Source: Terriglobales bacterium (lineage in GTDB: Bacteria; Acidobacteriota; Terriglobia; Terriglobales; Acidobacteriaceae). From it: DNA of 64,000 bases. Position 1 is the first letter of the stretch; each line of letters opens with the position of its first letter. The stretch is taken from the NCBI GenBank assembly GCA_035487355.1, contig DATHMF010000116.1, positions 1 to 64,000 of the forward strand. The letters are read 5' to 3'. Below are positions 50,887 to 59,764 of the stretch, piece by piece. Under the pieces are notes generated by a model, which made no database searches, was not told the DNA's origin, and was given only the letters and a program-made list of their open reading frames with translations. Made by a program: the position numbers and the translations under genes.

Positions 50887-51179
50887 GGGTCCCCGCGTGT
50901 GTGTTCAGAAGTAGTTGAAGCTAGAAGAGCTGCGCCTGTAGGGGAGTGTCTAAAGTGACCGGCGGCGCGGACTACGCACCCTCATTCTGCGAATTGTTGA
51001 GCTTCGTACCGACGGGGATAGCGCCGCATTTGAGCTGCGTCGTAAACAATTTTCCACCGTGACGGGCGCCGGGCAATACGGAAGTAACTGTTGAAAACAG
51101 GCGATTACACCACCTATGTTGGGCGCACCTCGCAGAGCTATTTATGAGATAGCCTATAGAAACACCGAATAAGTGGCGC

Positions 51180-51512
51180 TTATTTCAGGCTCACTACCTG
51201 CTCACCCAATTGTTCGTTGATCAGCCGCGAAAGCAGTATCTTCAGGTCCTCGCCCGTCTTGCCCAATACAAATGCATTGGCCGCGTCGGACCAATCAAGC
51301 TTAAAGCTGGTGGAGAGGGCCGAGATCCAGATTTGCTTCACCGGCGCATTGGGTGAAATCACAAAAATAGCGGGCGGCTCTTCAAAGTTGACTTTAAGAG
51401 CGCCTCCGCTCTCTTCCACTTCTATTTCGGCGGAATCCTCAGCGCGAATCAGGCTTTGTTTGAGCGACTCCAGTGCAGAGTCGGCATGTCGGCGAAATTG
51501 CTGTTCATCCAT
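51180..51512 (-). CDS. cyaY: frataxin-like iron-sulfur protein CyaY
   Basis: 110 aa from ATG 51512; the longer frame reaches into a region without start signals. The acidic first helix (MDEQQFRRHADSALESLKQSL) and the sheet with IEVEESGGALKVNFEEPPAIFVIS, KQIWISA and FKLDW, then LSRLINEQLG, match frataxin/CyaY. It modulates iron delivery in Fe-S cluster assembly. The right inverted repeat of the TetR cassette ends 27 bases after its stop. Confidence 0.85.
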   Translation of the reverse strand: MDEQQFRRHADSALESLKQSLIRAEDSAEIEVEESGGALKVNFEEPPAIFVISPNAPVKQIWISALSTSFKLDWSDAANAFVLGKTGEDLKILLSRLINEQLGEQVVSLK

Positions 51513-51615
51513 GGGCAGTTCCAGTTTCAAGTTTCGAGCCAGGGAATAGTTTAAATCATGCCTCCTGCTATGAAACAGCAACTCGAAACCTGAAACCCGA
51601 AACTAAGAACTGCAT

Positions 51616-52083
51616 TTAGAACGGAATATCCTCATCCGTAATCTGCGAGGCTTCGCTGAACTCTTGTTCTGGTGGTGCCGGGGCGTTGTTGCCCGCGGCA
51701 GCACCGCGTGAACGTGAGCCGCCGCCTTCGTGATCGGCCTCGCCGCCGCGTCCGCCGAGCAGAACTAAATCATGAGCGATGATCTCAGTGCGATACTTTT
51801 TCTCACCGCTCTGTTTGTCTTCCCAGGAAGAAGTCTGCAGGCGTCCTTCGATGTAGATCTTGTTGCCTTTCTTCACGTACTCGCCCACGATCTCCGCCAG
51901 GCGCTGCCAGGCGACAATGTTGTGCCACTCGGTGCGGTCCTGCCATTCGCCGGCTTTGTCTTTATAGCGTTCGTTGGTCGCCAGGCTGAACTTGGCCACT
52001 GCCGTGCCGCTGGGAGTAAATTTGACCTCGGGGTCCTTTCCGAGATTTCCGATGAGAATAACTTTATTCACGCTTTTTGCCAT
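51616..52083 (-). CDS. ssb: single-stranded DNA-binding protein
   Basis: 155 aa from ATG 52083; AGGAGC stands about 10 bases upstream. The OB-fold spans 1-105 (NKVILIGNLGKDPEVKFTPS, TEWHNIVAWQRLAEIVGEYV, KGNKIYIEGRLQTSSWED). A Gly/Arg/Ala-rich linker and the partner-binding tip DEDIPF complete the normal SSB architecture. It protects ssDNA and recruits replication and repair enzymes. Confidence 0.97.
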   Translation of the reverse strand: MAKSVNKVILIGNLGKDPEVKFTPSGTAVAKFSLATNERYKDKAGEWQDRTEWHNIVAWQRLAEIVGEYVKKGNKIYIEGRLQTSSWEDKQSGEKKYRTEIIAHDLVLLGGRGGEADHEGGGSRSRGAAAGNNAPAPPEQEFSEASQITDEDIPF

Positions 52084-52221
52084 GGCTCTGTTGCTCCTGG
52101 GTACTGCAGAAATGTTTCGATGCAATATACCACCTTCGCTGCATCTTTGCCTGCTTGCCGCCGGGGCCTGCATTCATTTAACTTAAAAGTATTGGTTGAC
52201 TCCCATGAAAGTGTGCCTTCT

Positions 52222-52872
52222 ATGATTTCCCTCCAACCGTGGGAGAAACTGCAGCCAGAGCTGATGGCCTTGAACCAGCGCTTGCTGCTTTGGCAGCAGC
52301 AGGTCAAAGACGAACTGGGCAGGTTACTCGATCCGGTCAAGGCTGCTGCTGGCGAGTACAAACATGAGCAGCAACATGAGGCCTTGCGCCATGCTATGGC
52401 CAAGGCTGGAGACGGCCCCCGGCACGATCTGAACCTGGCCATTGACCAACTCTGTAGCTTGTATCTTGGTGCCACATCCAAGGAACGCGAAAACATTCGG
52501 TTTTTTCTGGGAAAGCAGCCTTACATCCTGCATGACCTTTGGGGATACCTCCATCGCGCCGCTGAGCAGGTTCGCGCCGGGGGCCCAGCCGGGAGTGAAG
52601 AACAGTGGCTGCGATTTGGGGTCGCCGTTGCTTCTATGGAAGACCTGCGTGGCGACTACCACGACACGCTTGCCGGGTTGGGAGATTTATATATGGCGGC
52701 AACCGAGGCGGGATTGCAGCCTGACCGGGCTTTTCAGGAAATCGCGGAGCTCTCCAGCGAGGCGCCAGTTGCAGAAACTTCCATACGCGGGCTGCTGAAG
52801 ATTTTTGAGAAAACTGAGTATTTCCTGCAAGAGATTCAACCGCAACTGGCCCGGCACGCTAACCGAAGCTAG
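52222..52872 (+). CDS. conserved hypothetical helical protein
   Basis: 216 aa from ATG 52222. The protein is almost wholly helical and charged (WEKLQPELMALNQRLLLWQQ, HDLNLAIDQLCSLYLGAT, LHDLWGYLHRAAEQVR, MEDLRGDYHDTLAGLGDLYM) and ends KIFEKTEYFLQEIQPQLARH. No signal peptide, membrane segment or catalytic motif. Its stop overlaps the lspA stop by 4 bases on the other strand. No family recognised. Confidence 0.65.
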   Translation: MISLQPWEKLQPELMALNQRLLLWQQQVKDELGRLLDPVKAAAGEYKHEQQHEALRHAMAKAGDGPRHDLNLAIDQLCSLYLGATSKERENIRFFLGKQPYILHDLWGYLHRAAEQVRAGGPAGSEEQWLRFGVAVASMEDLRGDYHDTLAGLGDLYMAATEAGLQPDRAFQEIAELSSEAPVAETSIRGLLKIFEKTEYFLQEIQPQLARHANRS

Positions 52873-53393
52873 CGGTTGGTCACCGTGCCTTCTTCGGCGG
52901 GAGATTTGGCGAACATGATCTCGCCGACCAGCAGGAGCGCTCCGATCACAATGGCGCTGTCGGCGATGTTGAAAGAGGGCCAATGCGAATTGCCCAGATA
53001 AAAATCCAGAAAATCAACCACGTGGCCTGCGACCACCCGATCCCATAGATTCCCAATTGCTCCTCCCAGGATGAGCGAGAGCGCAATTCCTGTGGAGTTC
53101 ATGGCATGGCTGTTCTTCCAGAGCAGGATAGACACTACCACCAGCGCCAGCGCTGAAAAAGCTATCAACGCTGCACCCCGCCACTCGGAGGGCGAATCCG
53201 CAAACAAGCCGAAGGCTGCGCCCTGGTTCTCAACGTGGGTGATACGGAACAGTCCCGGAATAATACTGATGGTGTCATGCAGCGAGATATTTGTCGCCAC
53301 CAGCCATTTCGTAAACTGATCGGCGAGCACAACAAGGGTTGCGATCAAAAAGTGGTATTTACGTTTGGCGTGGTTATTGGAAGCGGGTTTCAA
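52869..53393 (-). CDS. lspA: lipoprotein signal peptidase (signal peptidase II)
   Basis: 174 aa with four membrane segments. It cleaves the signal of prolipoproteins in the inner membrane. The catalytic Asp pair lies in GGAIGNLWDRV, GHVVDFLDFYL and PSFNIADSAIVIG; VENQGAAFG is the conserved loop. The start is TTG 53393, overlapping the ileS stop (TTGA), so translation is coupled, the common ileS-lspA pairing. Confidence 0.96.
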   Translation of the reverse strand: MKPASNNHAKRKYHFLIATLVVLADQFTKWLVATNISLHDTISIIPGLFRITHVENQGAAFGLFADSPSEWRGAALIAFSALALVVVSILLWKNSHAMNSTGIALSLILGGAIGNLWDRVVAGHVVDFLDFYLGNSHWPSFNIADSAIVIGALLLVGEIMFAKSPAEEGTVTNR

Positions 53394-56242
53394 TTTTGAG
53401 CCTTGTTTCCTATTTCATCTTCGTTTCGTGGGCCAAACATCTCGGCCAAAGCCTGGCTGCAACGTTCGCATACCGTCGGATACTGCTTATCTTCTCCCAC
53501 ATGCGTTGAGTACGTCCAGCAGCGTTCGCACTTTGTCCCCTGCGCCCGAGCCACCTTAACGTGGATCGCCGCGGCTCCGTTCCCAGAGGCTGCCTTTTCT
53601 AATACAACACTAGAGACCTTCAAAAGTTCCCGCAAATGCTTACGATTGCGTTCCAGCACCTGGTGGGCCTGCTCCGCCGCCGAGATTGTCACTTGCGCCT
53701 CCTCACTGCGGCCAATCGTCTCTTTCTTGCGCTCTTCCTCCAGCGCCTTCAAAGCGGCATCACGCACCGAAAGCATCACCGCCCAATCGGCACGGAAAGC
53801 CGCGTCATCCCAATTGGATGCTCCGGCAACTTCTTCCGGTGCTGGAAACCGCGCCAGATGCACACTCGCCGGCCAATCCTTGCCCTGGGGCAGGTATTGC
53901 CAAACCTCCTCGGCGGTAAAGCTCAGGATCGGTGCTGTTAGTTTGACGAGCGCCGAGGCAATTTGCCACAACGCAGTTTGCGCCGAGCGGCGCGCCTGCG
54001 AATTGGTGGCTGCCGTATAGAGACGGTCTTTAATCACGTCAAAATAGAAGGCACTCAGGTCTACCACGCAAAACTGGTTCAGCCGCTGGTAGATTTTGTG
54101 AAAGGCAAACTCTTCGTACCATTGCCGAAGTTCTTTTGTCAGGTCGGCGGTCAGAACCAGCGCATAGCGATCCAGGGGCTCCAGCTTCGAAAATTCCACC
54201 GCGTGCTCGGCTGGGTTGAAGTCGTAAAGATTGCCCAGCATGTTCTTGAACGTATTGCGTACCTTCTTGTAGTTGTCCGCCACCCGCTGCATCAGCTCTT
54301 CGGAAGCATGCACGTCTTCGCGGAAATCCACCGACGCCACCCACAGGCGCACAATCTCGCTGCCCAGGCGCTTGGCGACATCTACCGGATCAACTCCGTT
54401 GCCCAGCGACTTTGACATCGGCCGTCCTTCGGGGTCGAGCGTCCAGCCATTGGTAACCACCATCCGATAAGGCGATTGATTACGCGTACCCACGGCGCAC
54501 AGCAGGGAAGAGTGGAACCAGCCGCGATATTGGTCGCTGCCTTCCAAGTACATATCGGCAGGCCAGGGAAGTCCGGGCTCGTGGCCCAGCACCGCGGCAT
54601 GGCTTGAGCCCGATTCGAACCAGACATCAATGATGTCCATCTCTTTGCGGAACTCTGCGCCGCTACACTTCGTACATTTCGTCCCCGCAGGGAGGATCTC
54701 TTTGGCATCGTGCTTGTACCAGGCATCGGAGCCCTCGCGCGCAAATAACTCGACCACAGCGCGGTTGGCCTGGGGCGAGCGCAGCAACTCGTTGCAGTCT
54801 TTCCCGGCGCAGAAAAATACAGCGATAGGCACGCCCCAAACCCGCTGGCGTGAGATGCACCAATCCGGACGCGTCGCAATCATGTTGGAGATGCGCTCTT
54901 CGCCCCACGCCGGGTCCCACTTCACCTTCTTGATTTCATCCAGCGCGCGTTGCCGCAACGTTGAACCCTCGAGTGGACTCTCCATGCCGATAAACCACTG
55001 CTCGGTAGCGCGGAAGATCACCGGATTATGACAGCGCCAGCAATGCGGATACTGGTGCTCCAGCTTTGCCTGGGCCATGAGTACGCCCCGCTTCTTCAGC
55101 AACTCGATGATGGGTTCGTTCGCCTGAAAAACGGTTTTGCCTTCGTATTCGGGAAGCCCGTTGCGCATTCTGCCGGCTTCATCCACGTTGCAGGTCTGGT
55201 CGAGCTTGTACTTCGCGCCAGTATAAAAGTCGTCCGCGCCGTGAGAAGGGGCGGTATGCACCGCGCCCGTTCCCTGATCGGTCGTGACGTAGTCGGCGAG
55301 GACCCCGAGAATCTTTCTATCCAAAAAGGGATGCGCGAAGGTGACGTTTTCCAGCTTGCGTCCGGGGAAGCGGGCAATGACCTGCGCCCCGGTCAGCGAA
55401 GTGTTTTCGATGGTCGCCTTAGCCAGCGCTTCAGCCACAATGTAAACCGAATCGCCGCTTTCGAGGGCCACATACTCAATCCCCGGATGAAAAGCTACCG
55501 CCATCGAAGCCGGCAAAGTCCATGGGGTCGTAGTCCAGATGATGGTGGATACCTTTTTGCCCTTCAGGGCAGGATCAATGGCTGCGGGATCGCTGGTCAG
55601 GGCATACTTTACCCACACGCTCGGGCTGGTATGCGTTTCATACTCAACTTCCGCCTCTGCCAGTGCGGTTTTATCGAAGATGCACCAGTAAACCGGTCTG
55701 AGCCCCTTATAAACGGCATCTTTTTCCAGGAAGCTAAAAAGTGTCTCTACGATCACCGCTTCGTAGTCCGGTGACATGGTGGAATAGGGCCGGTCGAATC
55801 GGCCAAAAACACCCAAACGCTGGAATTGCTCACGCTGAATGTTGAGAAAATTGTCGGCGTAGGCGCGGCATTCCTGCCGGACCCGTAGCGGGTCCATCTC
55901 CAGCTTTTTCTTGCCCAGTTTTTCATCTACTTTGATCTCAATAGGCAAGCCATGGCAGTCCCAGCCCGGGACATACGGCGCATCGAACCCTGCCATAGTC
56001 TTTGACTTTACGACAAAATCCTTCAAGCATTTGTTTAAGGCATGACCAAGGTGAATAGAGCCATTGGCATACGGCGGCCCATCGTGCAAAACGTAGATAG
56101 GAGCACCTTTTCTGGCTTCACGGATACGCTCATAGATCCCCGTCTCCTGCCAGCGAGCCAGTATCGCTGGCTCTTTCTGCGGCAGGTTGGCCTTCATGGC
56201 AAATTCCGTGCGGGGCAGGTTGAGGGTTGCTTTCAATTCCAC
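53390..56242 (-). CDS. ileS: isoleucyl-tRNA synthetase
   Basis: 950 aa. Class I synthetase: HIGH variant in DGPPYANGSIHLGHALNK (about 55-72), the KMSKS loop in GRPMSKSLGNGVD (PMSKS) and the editing domain between (WTTTPWTLPASMAVAFHPG). The C-terminus has a zinc site (CERCWTYSTHV, VCERCSQAL) as in the bacterial type. It charges tRNA-Ile with editing of valine. The start is GTG 56242 with AAGGAATG about 11 bases upstream. No T-box is seen upstream. Confidence 0.97.
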   Translation of the reverse strand: MELKATLNLPRTEFAMKANLPQKEPAILARWQETGIYERIREARKGAPIYVLHDGPPYANGSIHLGHALNKCLKDFVVKSKTMAGFDAPYVPGWDCHGLPIEIKVDEKLGKKKLEMDPLRVRQECRAYADNFLNIQREQFQRLGVFGRFDRPYSTMSPDYEAVIVETLFSFLEKDAVYKGLRPVYWCIFDKTALAEAEVEYETHTSPSVWVKYALTSDPAAIDPALKGKKVSTIIWTTTPWTLPASMAVAFHPGIEYVALESGDSVYIVAEALAKATIENTSLTGAQVIARFPGRKLENVTFAHPFLDRKILGVLADYVTTDQGTGAVHTAPSHGADDFYTGAKYKLDQTCNVDEAGRMRNGLPEYEGKTVFQANEPIIELLKKRGVLMAQAKLEHQYPHCWRCHNPVIFRATEQWFIGMESPLEGSTLRQRALDEIKKVKWDPAWGEERISNMIATRPDWCISRQRVWGVPIAVFFCAGKDCNELLRSPQANRAVVELFAREGSDAWYKHDAKEILPAGTKCTKCSGAEFRKEMDIIDVWFESGSSHAAVLGHEPGLPWPADMYLEGSDQYRGWFHSSLLCAVGTRNQSPYRMVVTNGWTLDPEGRPMSKSLGNGVDPVDVAKRLGSEIVRLWVASVDFREDVHASEELMQRVADNYKKVRNTFKNMLGNLYDFNPAEHAVEFSKLEPLDRYALVLTADLTKELRQWYEEFAFHKIYQRLNQFCVVDLSAFYFDVIKDRLYTAATNSQARRSAQTALWQIASALVKLTAPILSFTAEEVWQYLPQGKDWPASVHLARFPAPEEVAGASNWDDAAFRADWAVMLSVRDAALKALEEERKKETIGRSEEAQVTISAAEQAHQVLERNRKHLRELLKVSSVVLEKAASGNGAAAIHVKVARAQGTKCERCWTYSTHVGEDKQYPTVCERCSQALAEMFGPRNEDEIGNKAQN

Positions 56243-56566
56243 CGGGTTGTCATTCCTTTTCTGGTCGTCATGAATCTTTGTATCTGGATTCTAATTATAA
56301 GTGCTGGCCCTATGTTCTGCGTGTAATGAACCGGGAATCAATAAACATTAGACGACTCTGACCACAGGAACGGTGCAAAGCCAGTGGGGCGGGAAGAATC
56401 GAGAAAATGTGGAATCACCGTCCTTAATTTCTTGTCATTCCGAACGCGGAGCGGAGGAATCCCTATTGTGCCGAACATTTTTATTGCGTTTTCCGAGGCA
56501 TCGGAAATCTATCCTCCTCTGAATGTCTCGTCTTATGGGCGAGGAAGGAGCTAGAATGGCAGTGTC
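56243..56566. other. intergenic region with a family C repeat
   Basis: 324 bases upstream of ileS. TTGTCATTCCGAACGCGGAG with GAGGAATCCCTATTGTGCC (56433-56474) copies the unit that forms the inverted pair at 25423-25552. No T-box motif or RNA gene is seen. The promoter of ileS must lie in the left part but could not be placed. Confidence 0.55.
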
Positions 56567-56863
56567 ATGGAGAGTTCAGAACCTTGCCGCGAATGCAAGA
56601 CCATCGCTGAGGAGCTGGCGATGGCCTACACGCAAGCCTGGGAAACCGCCGATCCAGCGACGCGGCGCGCGTGGACTGCCATTCGGAAGATGAGCACGGA
56701 GGAAGAAATGCAGCGCGTGGAAGAGTTGCTGCAAAGTCGGCCACGCCTCAACACTCAAAGTTCTCTCGCGCCTAACGACGTGCTGCGGCATCTTGAGAAC
56801 CCGATCCTGCGCACCCTGTTGAAGAAGGACGCCCACGAGTGCAGCACCGGCCATCGGAGATGA
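56567..56863 (+). CDS. small hypothetical protein with CxxC
   Basis: 98 aa. It starts MESSEPCRECKTIAEELAMAY and is helical throughout (RRAWTAIRKMSTEEEMQRVEE, NDVLRHLENPILRTLLKKDAHE) with Cys 7 and Cys 10 forming a CxxC and another Cys near the end. GAAGGAG lies about 18 bases upstream, too far for a sure start. I recognise no family. Confidence 0.45.
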   Translation: MESSEPCRECKTIAEELAMAYTQAWETADPATRRAWTAIRKMSTEEEMQRVEELLQSRPRLNTQSSLAPNDVLRHLENPILRTLLKKDAHECSTGHRR

Positions 56864-57144
56864 GAATTCACAACTAGAAACCGTTCTCTGCCAGGTCTAA
56901 CCACTTTTCATAAATCCGCGCAATCCGTGAAATCTGCGGTAAGCTTTTGTTTTAGCTCAACGTCGGTATCATCCTGGTATCAAATCGTTGACTTCCTGGA
57001 AACCGCAGGCCATCATTGAGAAGCAGTTGCCAGTCAAAAACAACCGCAAAAGAACGAAGACGGCATTCAAGAATGCCGGGGTTTCATAGCCTCTTTAGCT
57101 CTTTGAAAATTTCTTGTCTGGGACCGAGTACTAAGTACTACCTC

Positions 57145-57240
57145 AGCAAGTCCTCCTCCCCGGATCGCTTTTCGCCAGCAATGACGAGGGTCAGGCGCGA
57201 TTTGGGGGCCTCAAATCACCTGCTAGCAAGTGGGGCGGGG
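57145..57240 (+). repeat. 96-base direct repeat, copy 1
   Basis: It runs from AGCAAGTCCTCCTCCCCGGA, through TTTTCGCCAGCAATGACG and GGGTCAGGCGCGATTTGGGG, to CACCTGCTAGCAAGTGGGGC. Copy 2 starts exactly 202 bases later and differs at a handful of positions. Each copy ends with a GCTAGCAAGTGGGG motif resembling its own beginning (AGCAAGT), suggesting tandem origin. Confidence 0.8.
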
Positions 57241-57346
57241 AGGTGCTATCTGGCCGTGCGGAGCTGACCGGCCCCGCCTTGCTGTGAGTGCCTTGGATCG
57301 TCCCAGTTGGCCCATCGAGGGATCACCCACATTCCGGCAGACTAGC

Positions 57347-57442
57347 AGCAAGTCCCCCTCTCCGGATCGATTTTCGCCAGCAATGACGCGGGTCAGACGT
57401 GATTTGGGGGCTTCAAATGACCTGCTAGCAAGTGGGGTGGGG
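57347..57442 (+). repeat. 96-base direct repeat, copy 2
   Basis: It begins AGCAAGTCCCCCTCTCCGGA and ends CTAGCAAGTGGGGTGGGG. It ends about 10 bases before the stop codon of the ABC-DtxR gene on the other strand, so it may form part of that gene's 3' untranslated region. The bases between the copies (57241-57346) hold no feature. Confidence 0.8.
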
Positions 57443-57452
57443 GCGTAATAGG

Positions 57453-58658
57453 CTATTTCTGCAGGTTTGCCACTCTGGCCTGGGTGCAGCAGCAGCCCGG
57501 AGGAATAGGGCTCCCATGCGGGCAAGTCTTAGGGTGCCCTAAAAAGGTGCAGATCTTGTCCGTGGCTTCAAAAGAAAGAATGTGCTCGAATTTGCATGCC
57601 TGCTGCTCGACTTCAGCCTCGTTCTCGATGTGCAAGGTTTCCATGAACAGCCGCTCGGCCAGCCGGTGCCGGCGGATAATGTTTGCCGCTCGCTGCTCGC
57701 CGCGCGGAGTGAAATCCACCATCAGGTTCTGCTCTTCGCTGATCTTTGCGCTCTCCGAATAAATCATCTCGTGACAGCGGTTCAGTACTTCTTTGTGGCC
57801 ATTTTCAGATTGTGCGCCGTTCAGCACCAGCAGTAACCCCATCTCTTTCATCTTTTCGACAGCGATGGTTACCGGCAGCGGACCGGAGACGTGCATGCGC
57901 CCAACCTCGGCAGGCACCCCGTTTTCCTTGAGCGTCCAAATCTCTTCCAGCACCTCGTCGAACTGCTCTTCATCGGAAAATTTGAAGGTCTCCTGTTCGG
58001 CGATGCGGCCGTGGTGCAGCTCTACTTTGCGGTCTGCCAGCCGCGCTACCGCCGGGTCGTGCGTCACCATCACGATGGTTCGGCCTTGATTATGGAATCG
58101 CCGCAACAGGTGCAGGACGATTTCTTCGTTTTGCGCATCCAGATTCCCGGTAGGTTCGTCGGCCAGAATAATCTGCGGATCGTTGATGAGAGCGCGCGCA
58201 ATGCAGACCCGCTGCTGCTCCCCGCCCGAGAGATGCGCCGGCAGATGCTGCGCCCGTCCGCGCAATCCAACTCTTTCCAGGGCGGCCAGGGCCTCACCTT
58301 CATCGGTCATGCTGTGGAAGTATTGCGCGAGCATCACGTTTTCCAAAGCCGTGAGGTAGGGGATCAGGTGAAACTGCTGAAAGATAAACCCGATCTTCTC
58401 GGCACGAAAGCGGTCGAGCTGTGCCGTTGAATATTGCGCCAGGTTTTCTCCGCCGATCAGAATTTCTCCCGATGTGGGCCGGTCGAGGCATCCAATAATG
58501 TTGACCAGGGTTGATTTCCCCGAACCTGAGGGCCCCATCACCGCCAGCCACTCTCCGGTGCTCACCTGCAGTGAGACCCCGTCCAAAGCGCGGAGCACGC
58601 CTCCGCCCTCGGCCTTCGCCGGATAGAGTTTGCTGACGTTATCAATCCTGATTGCCAT
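57453..58658 (-). CDS. ABC transporter ATPase fused to a DtxR/MntR-like metalloregulator
   Basis: 401 aa from ATG 58658. Residues 1-222 are a MacB/LolD-type ATPase: Walker A GPSGSGKS (42-49), LSGGEQQR (143-150), Walker [13 protein letters not shown] (163-174) and switch His 200. Residues 230-390 match DtxR end to end: a wHTH ([35 protein letters not shown]), [21 protein letters not shown], then the metal site [10 protein letters not shown] (Cys 355, Glu 358, His 359) and [13 protein letters not shown]. It ends in a CCC cluster. The wing region is longer than in free DtxR. It starts 2 bases after the upstream permease gene. The fusion suggests metal-dependent control of the transporter, of its own operon, or both. 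Confidence 0.9.
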   Translation of the reverse strand: MAIRIDNVSKLYPAKAEGGGVLRALDGVSLQVSTGEWLAVMGPSGSGKSTLVNIIGCLDRPTSGEILIGGENLAQYSTAQLDRFRAEKIGFIFQQFHLIPYLTALENVMLAQYFHSMTDEGEALAALERVGLRGRAQHLPAHLSGGEQQRVCIARALINDPQIILADEPTGNLDAQNEEIVLHLLRRFHNQGRTIVMVTHDPAVARLADRKVELHHGRIAEQETFKFSDEEQFDEVLEEIWTLKENGVPAEVGRMHVSGPLPVTIAVEKMKEMGLLLVLNGAQSENGHKEVLNRCHEMIYSESAKISEEQNLMVDFTPRGEQRAANIIRRHRLAERLFMETLHIENEAEVEQQACKFEHILSFEATDKICTFLGHPKTCPHGSPIPPGCCCTQARVANLQK

Positions 58659-58660
58659 TC

Positions 58661-59764
58661 TTACTCGCCTTTCAAAATCACCGCCGGTTGAATGCGATTC
58701 AGCATTGTAATCGGTACGATGGCCGTGACCAGCGTCAATACGACGCTGCCCAGCAGTATTGCTGGAAAAACGCTCCAGCGTGGCTCGATGCCGGCCTGAA
58801 AATTGATTCTTCCAATCAGCGCAGCCACTCCAATACCGGCAAAATATCCCAGCAGAGCTCCGCCGGCGCCCATAAAGGCAGATTCCCCGGCAAAAAGCAG
58901 ATTGGCCGTGCGCTGCGTCGCTCCCAGGGCCTTCATCACGGCGAAATCTTTTCGCCGGTCGAGCACGGAAGAAGTCAGCGTCGCCAGCACACACAGAAAT
59001 GAAGTCAGAATAATAAGCGCAACCGACGCCAGAAGGGCCGCGCGGGTCTTATTAAAAACCCGGGCCTCACCTTCTACGATCTGGCGCACCGGCTGGACCT
59101 GGGCCGAAGGCATCTGCGCTGCCAACCTGTTGATGAATTCCGTGATCTCTTGCTCGCCTCCCACTACACCGATCTCAATGACCGAGGGTTGCAATCCTGT
59201 CCAGGCACTGAAGTCGTTTTGTGAAAGATACACACGGCTGTCTTCGGCGCCGCCGGTACGCAGCGTGCCGGCAATGGAAACGTGCATCGTGCGTCCATCA
59301 AAAATGAGATCGAAGGGCTTGCCCTCAGGCGAGAGTGCCTCCAATGCACGCGCCCCTATCAGTATTGAATTCGGCTCCGAGGGCCATGCCGTCACCGACC
59401 ACCATGTATTCAGTTTGCGGGCGCGCTCCATGTCAACCGCTGCCACCACTACCGATGAGCCATCAGGCGTGCGTGCAGTTGCATAGGTAACCGGAACAGC
59501 CGTGCCCCGATTGGCAATCTCGCGATCAACTACGGCAAGCGCATCTGCCGGCAGGGAAGAGCCCTCTTTCGCCGAAAGGACCACATTGGGGCCGTAGCTT
59601 CGAAATTCACGGTGCAGCTTGGCCTGCATATCAACATAAAGGTTGAGCAGCGCAGTGCTCACGGCGGCAGCCACCGCAATGGCAACGAGAGTAAGAATAG
59701 CGCGTCCTCGGCGTACCGTTGCCGAGCGAAACATGATTCGCAACAGCATCCGCAGGCGCCTCAT
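58661..59764 (-). CDS. MacB/FtsX-type ABC permease 2 of iron operon
   Basis: 367 aa. One N-terminal membrane segment (GRAILTLVAIAVAAAVSTALLN), a periplasmic MacB-like domain (about 50-250) and three C-terminal segments (about 245-270, 293-312, 328-352: LLASVALIILTSFLCVLATL, GAGGALLGYFAGIGVAALIG). KDFAVMKALGATQR is the FtsX-type coupling loop. It corresponds to Cj1662/Cj1661 of the Campylobacter iron system. Its ATG overlaps the stop of permease 1 by 4 bases. Confidence 0.88.
   Translation of the reverse strand: MRRLRMLLRIMFRSATVRRGRAILTLVAIAVAAAVSTALLNLYVDMQAKLHREFRSYGPNVVLSAKEGSSLPADALAVVDREIANRGTAVPVTYATARTPDGSSVVVAAVDMERARKLNTWWSVTAWPSEPNSILIGARALEALSPEGKPFDLIFDGRTMHVSIAGTLRTGGAEDSRVYLSQNDFSAWTGLQPSVIEIGVVGGEQEITEFINRLAAQMPSAQVQPVRQIVEGEARVFNKTRAALLASVALIILTSFLCVLATLTSSVLDRRKDFAVMKALGATQRTANLLFAGESAFMGAGGALLGYFAGIGVAALIGRINFQAGIEPRWSVFPAILLGSVVLTLVTAIVPITMLNRIQPAVILKGE

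Larger units (their letters stand above)
48855..51153. mobile_element. segment bounded by 14-bp inverted repeats (possible non-autonomous element)
   Basis: GCTATCTCATAAAT at 48855-48868 and its exact complement ATTTATGAGATAGC at 51140-51153 enclose a TetR gene, a small exported protein and a membrane protein. No transposase frame is inside. TAGAA directly precedes the left repeat and appears 3 bases after the right one, only a weak hint of target duplication. GGGAGTGTCTAAAGTGACC at about 50942 also resembles an insertion-sequence end. Transfer as a unit is inference. Confidence 0.35.
56864..57452. other. repeat-rich 589-base region between convergent genes
   Basis: It contains a TCCGCGCAATCCGTGAAATC fragment (56918-), a GACCGAGTACTAAGTACTACC fragment (57122-) and two copies of a 96-base direct repeat (57145 and 57347). 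No gene is supported; the 80-100-residue frames here come from the repeats. Confidence 0.6.

Noticed and set aside
50295-50918. 207-residue frame overlapping the membrane protein gene
   Set aside because: It is in another frame of the 50365 gene, which has a good start signal and clear membrane segments.
56243-56566. T-box riboswitch before ileS
   Set aside because: No AGGGTGGNACCGCG-type motif or terminator on the ileS strand.
57145-57442. CRISPR array
   Set aside because: Only two 96-base units with one long gap; no short regular repeat-spacer pattern and no cas genes.
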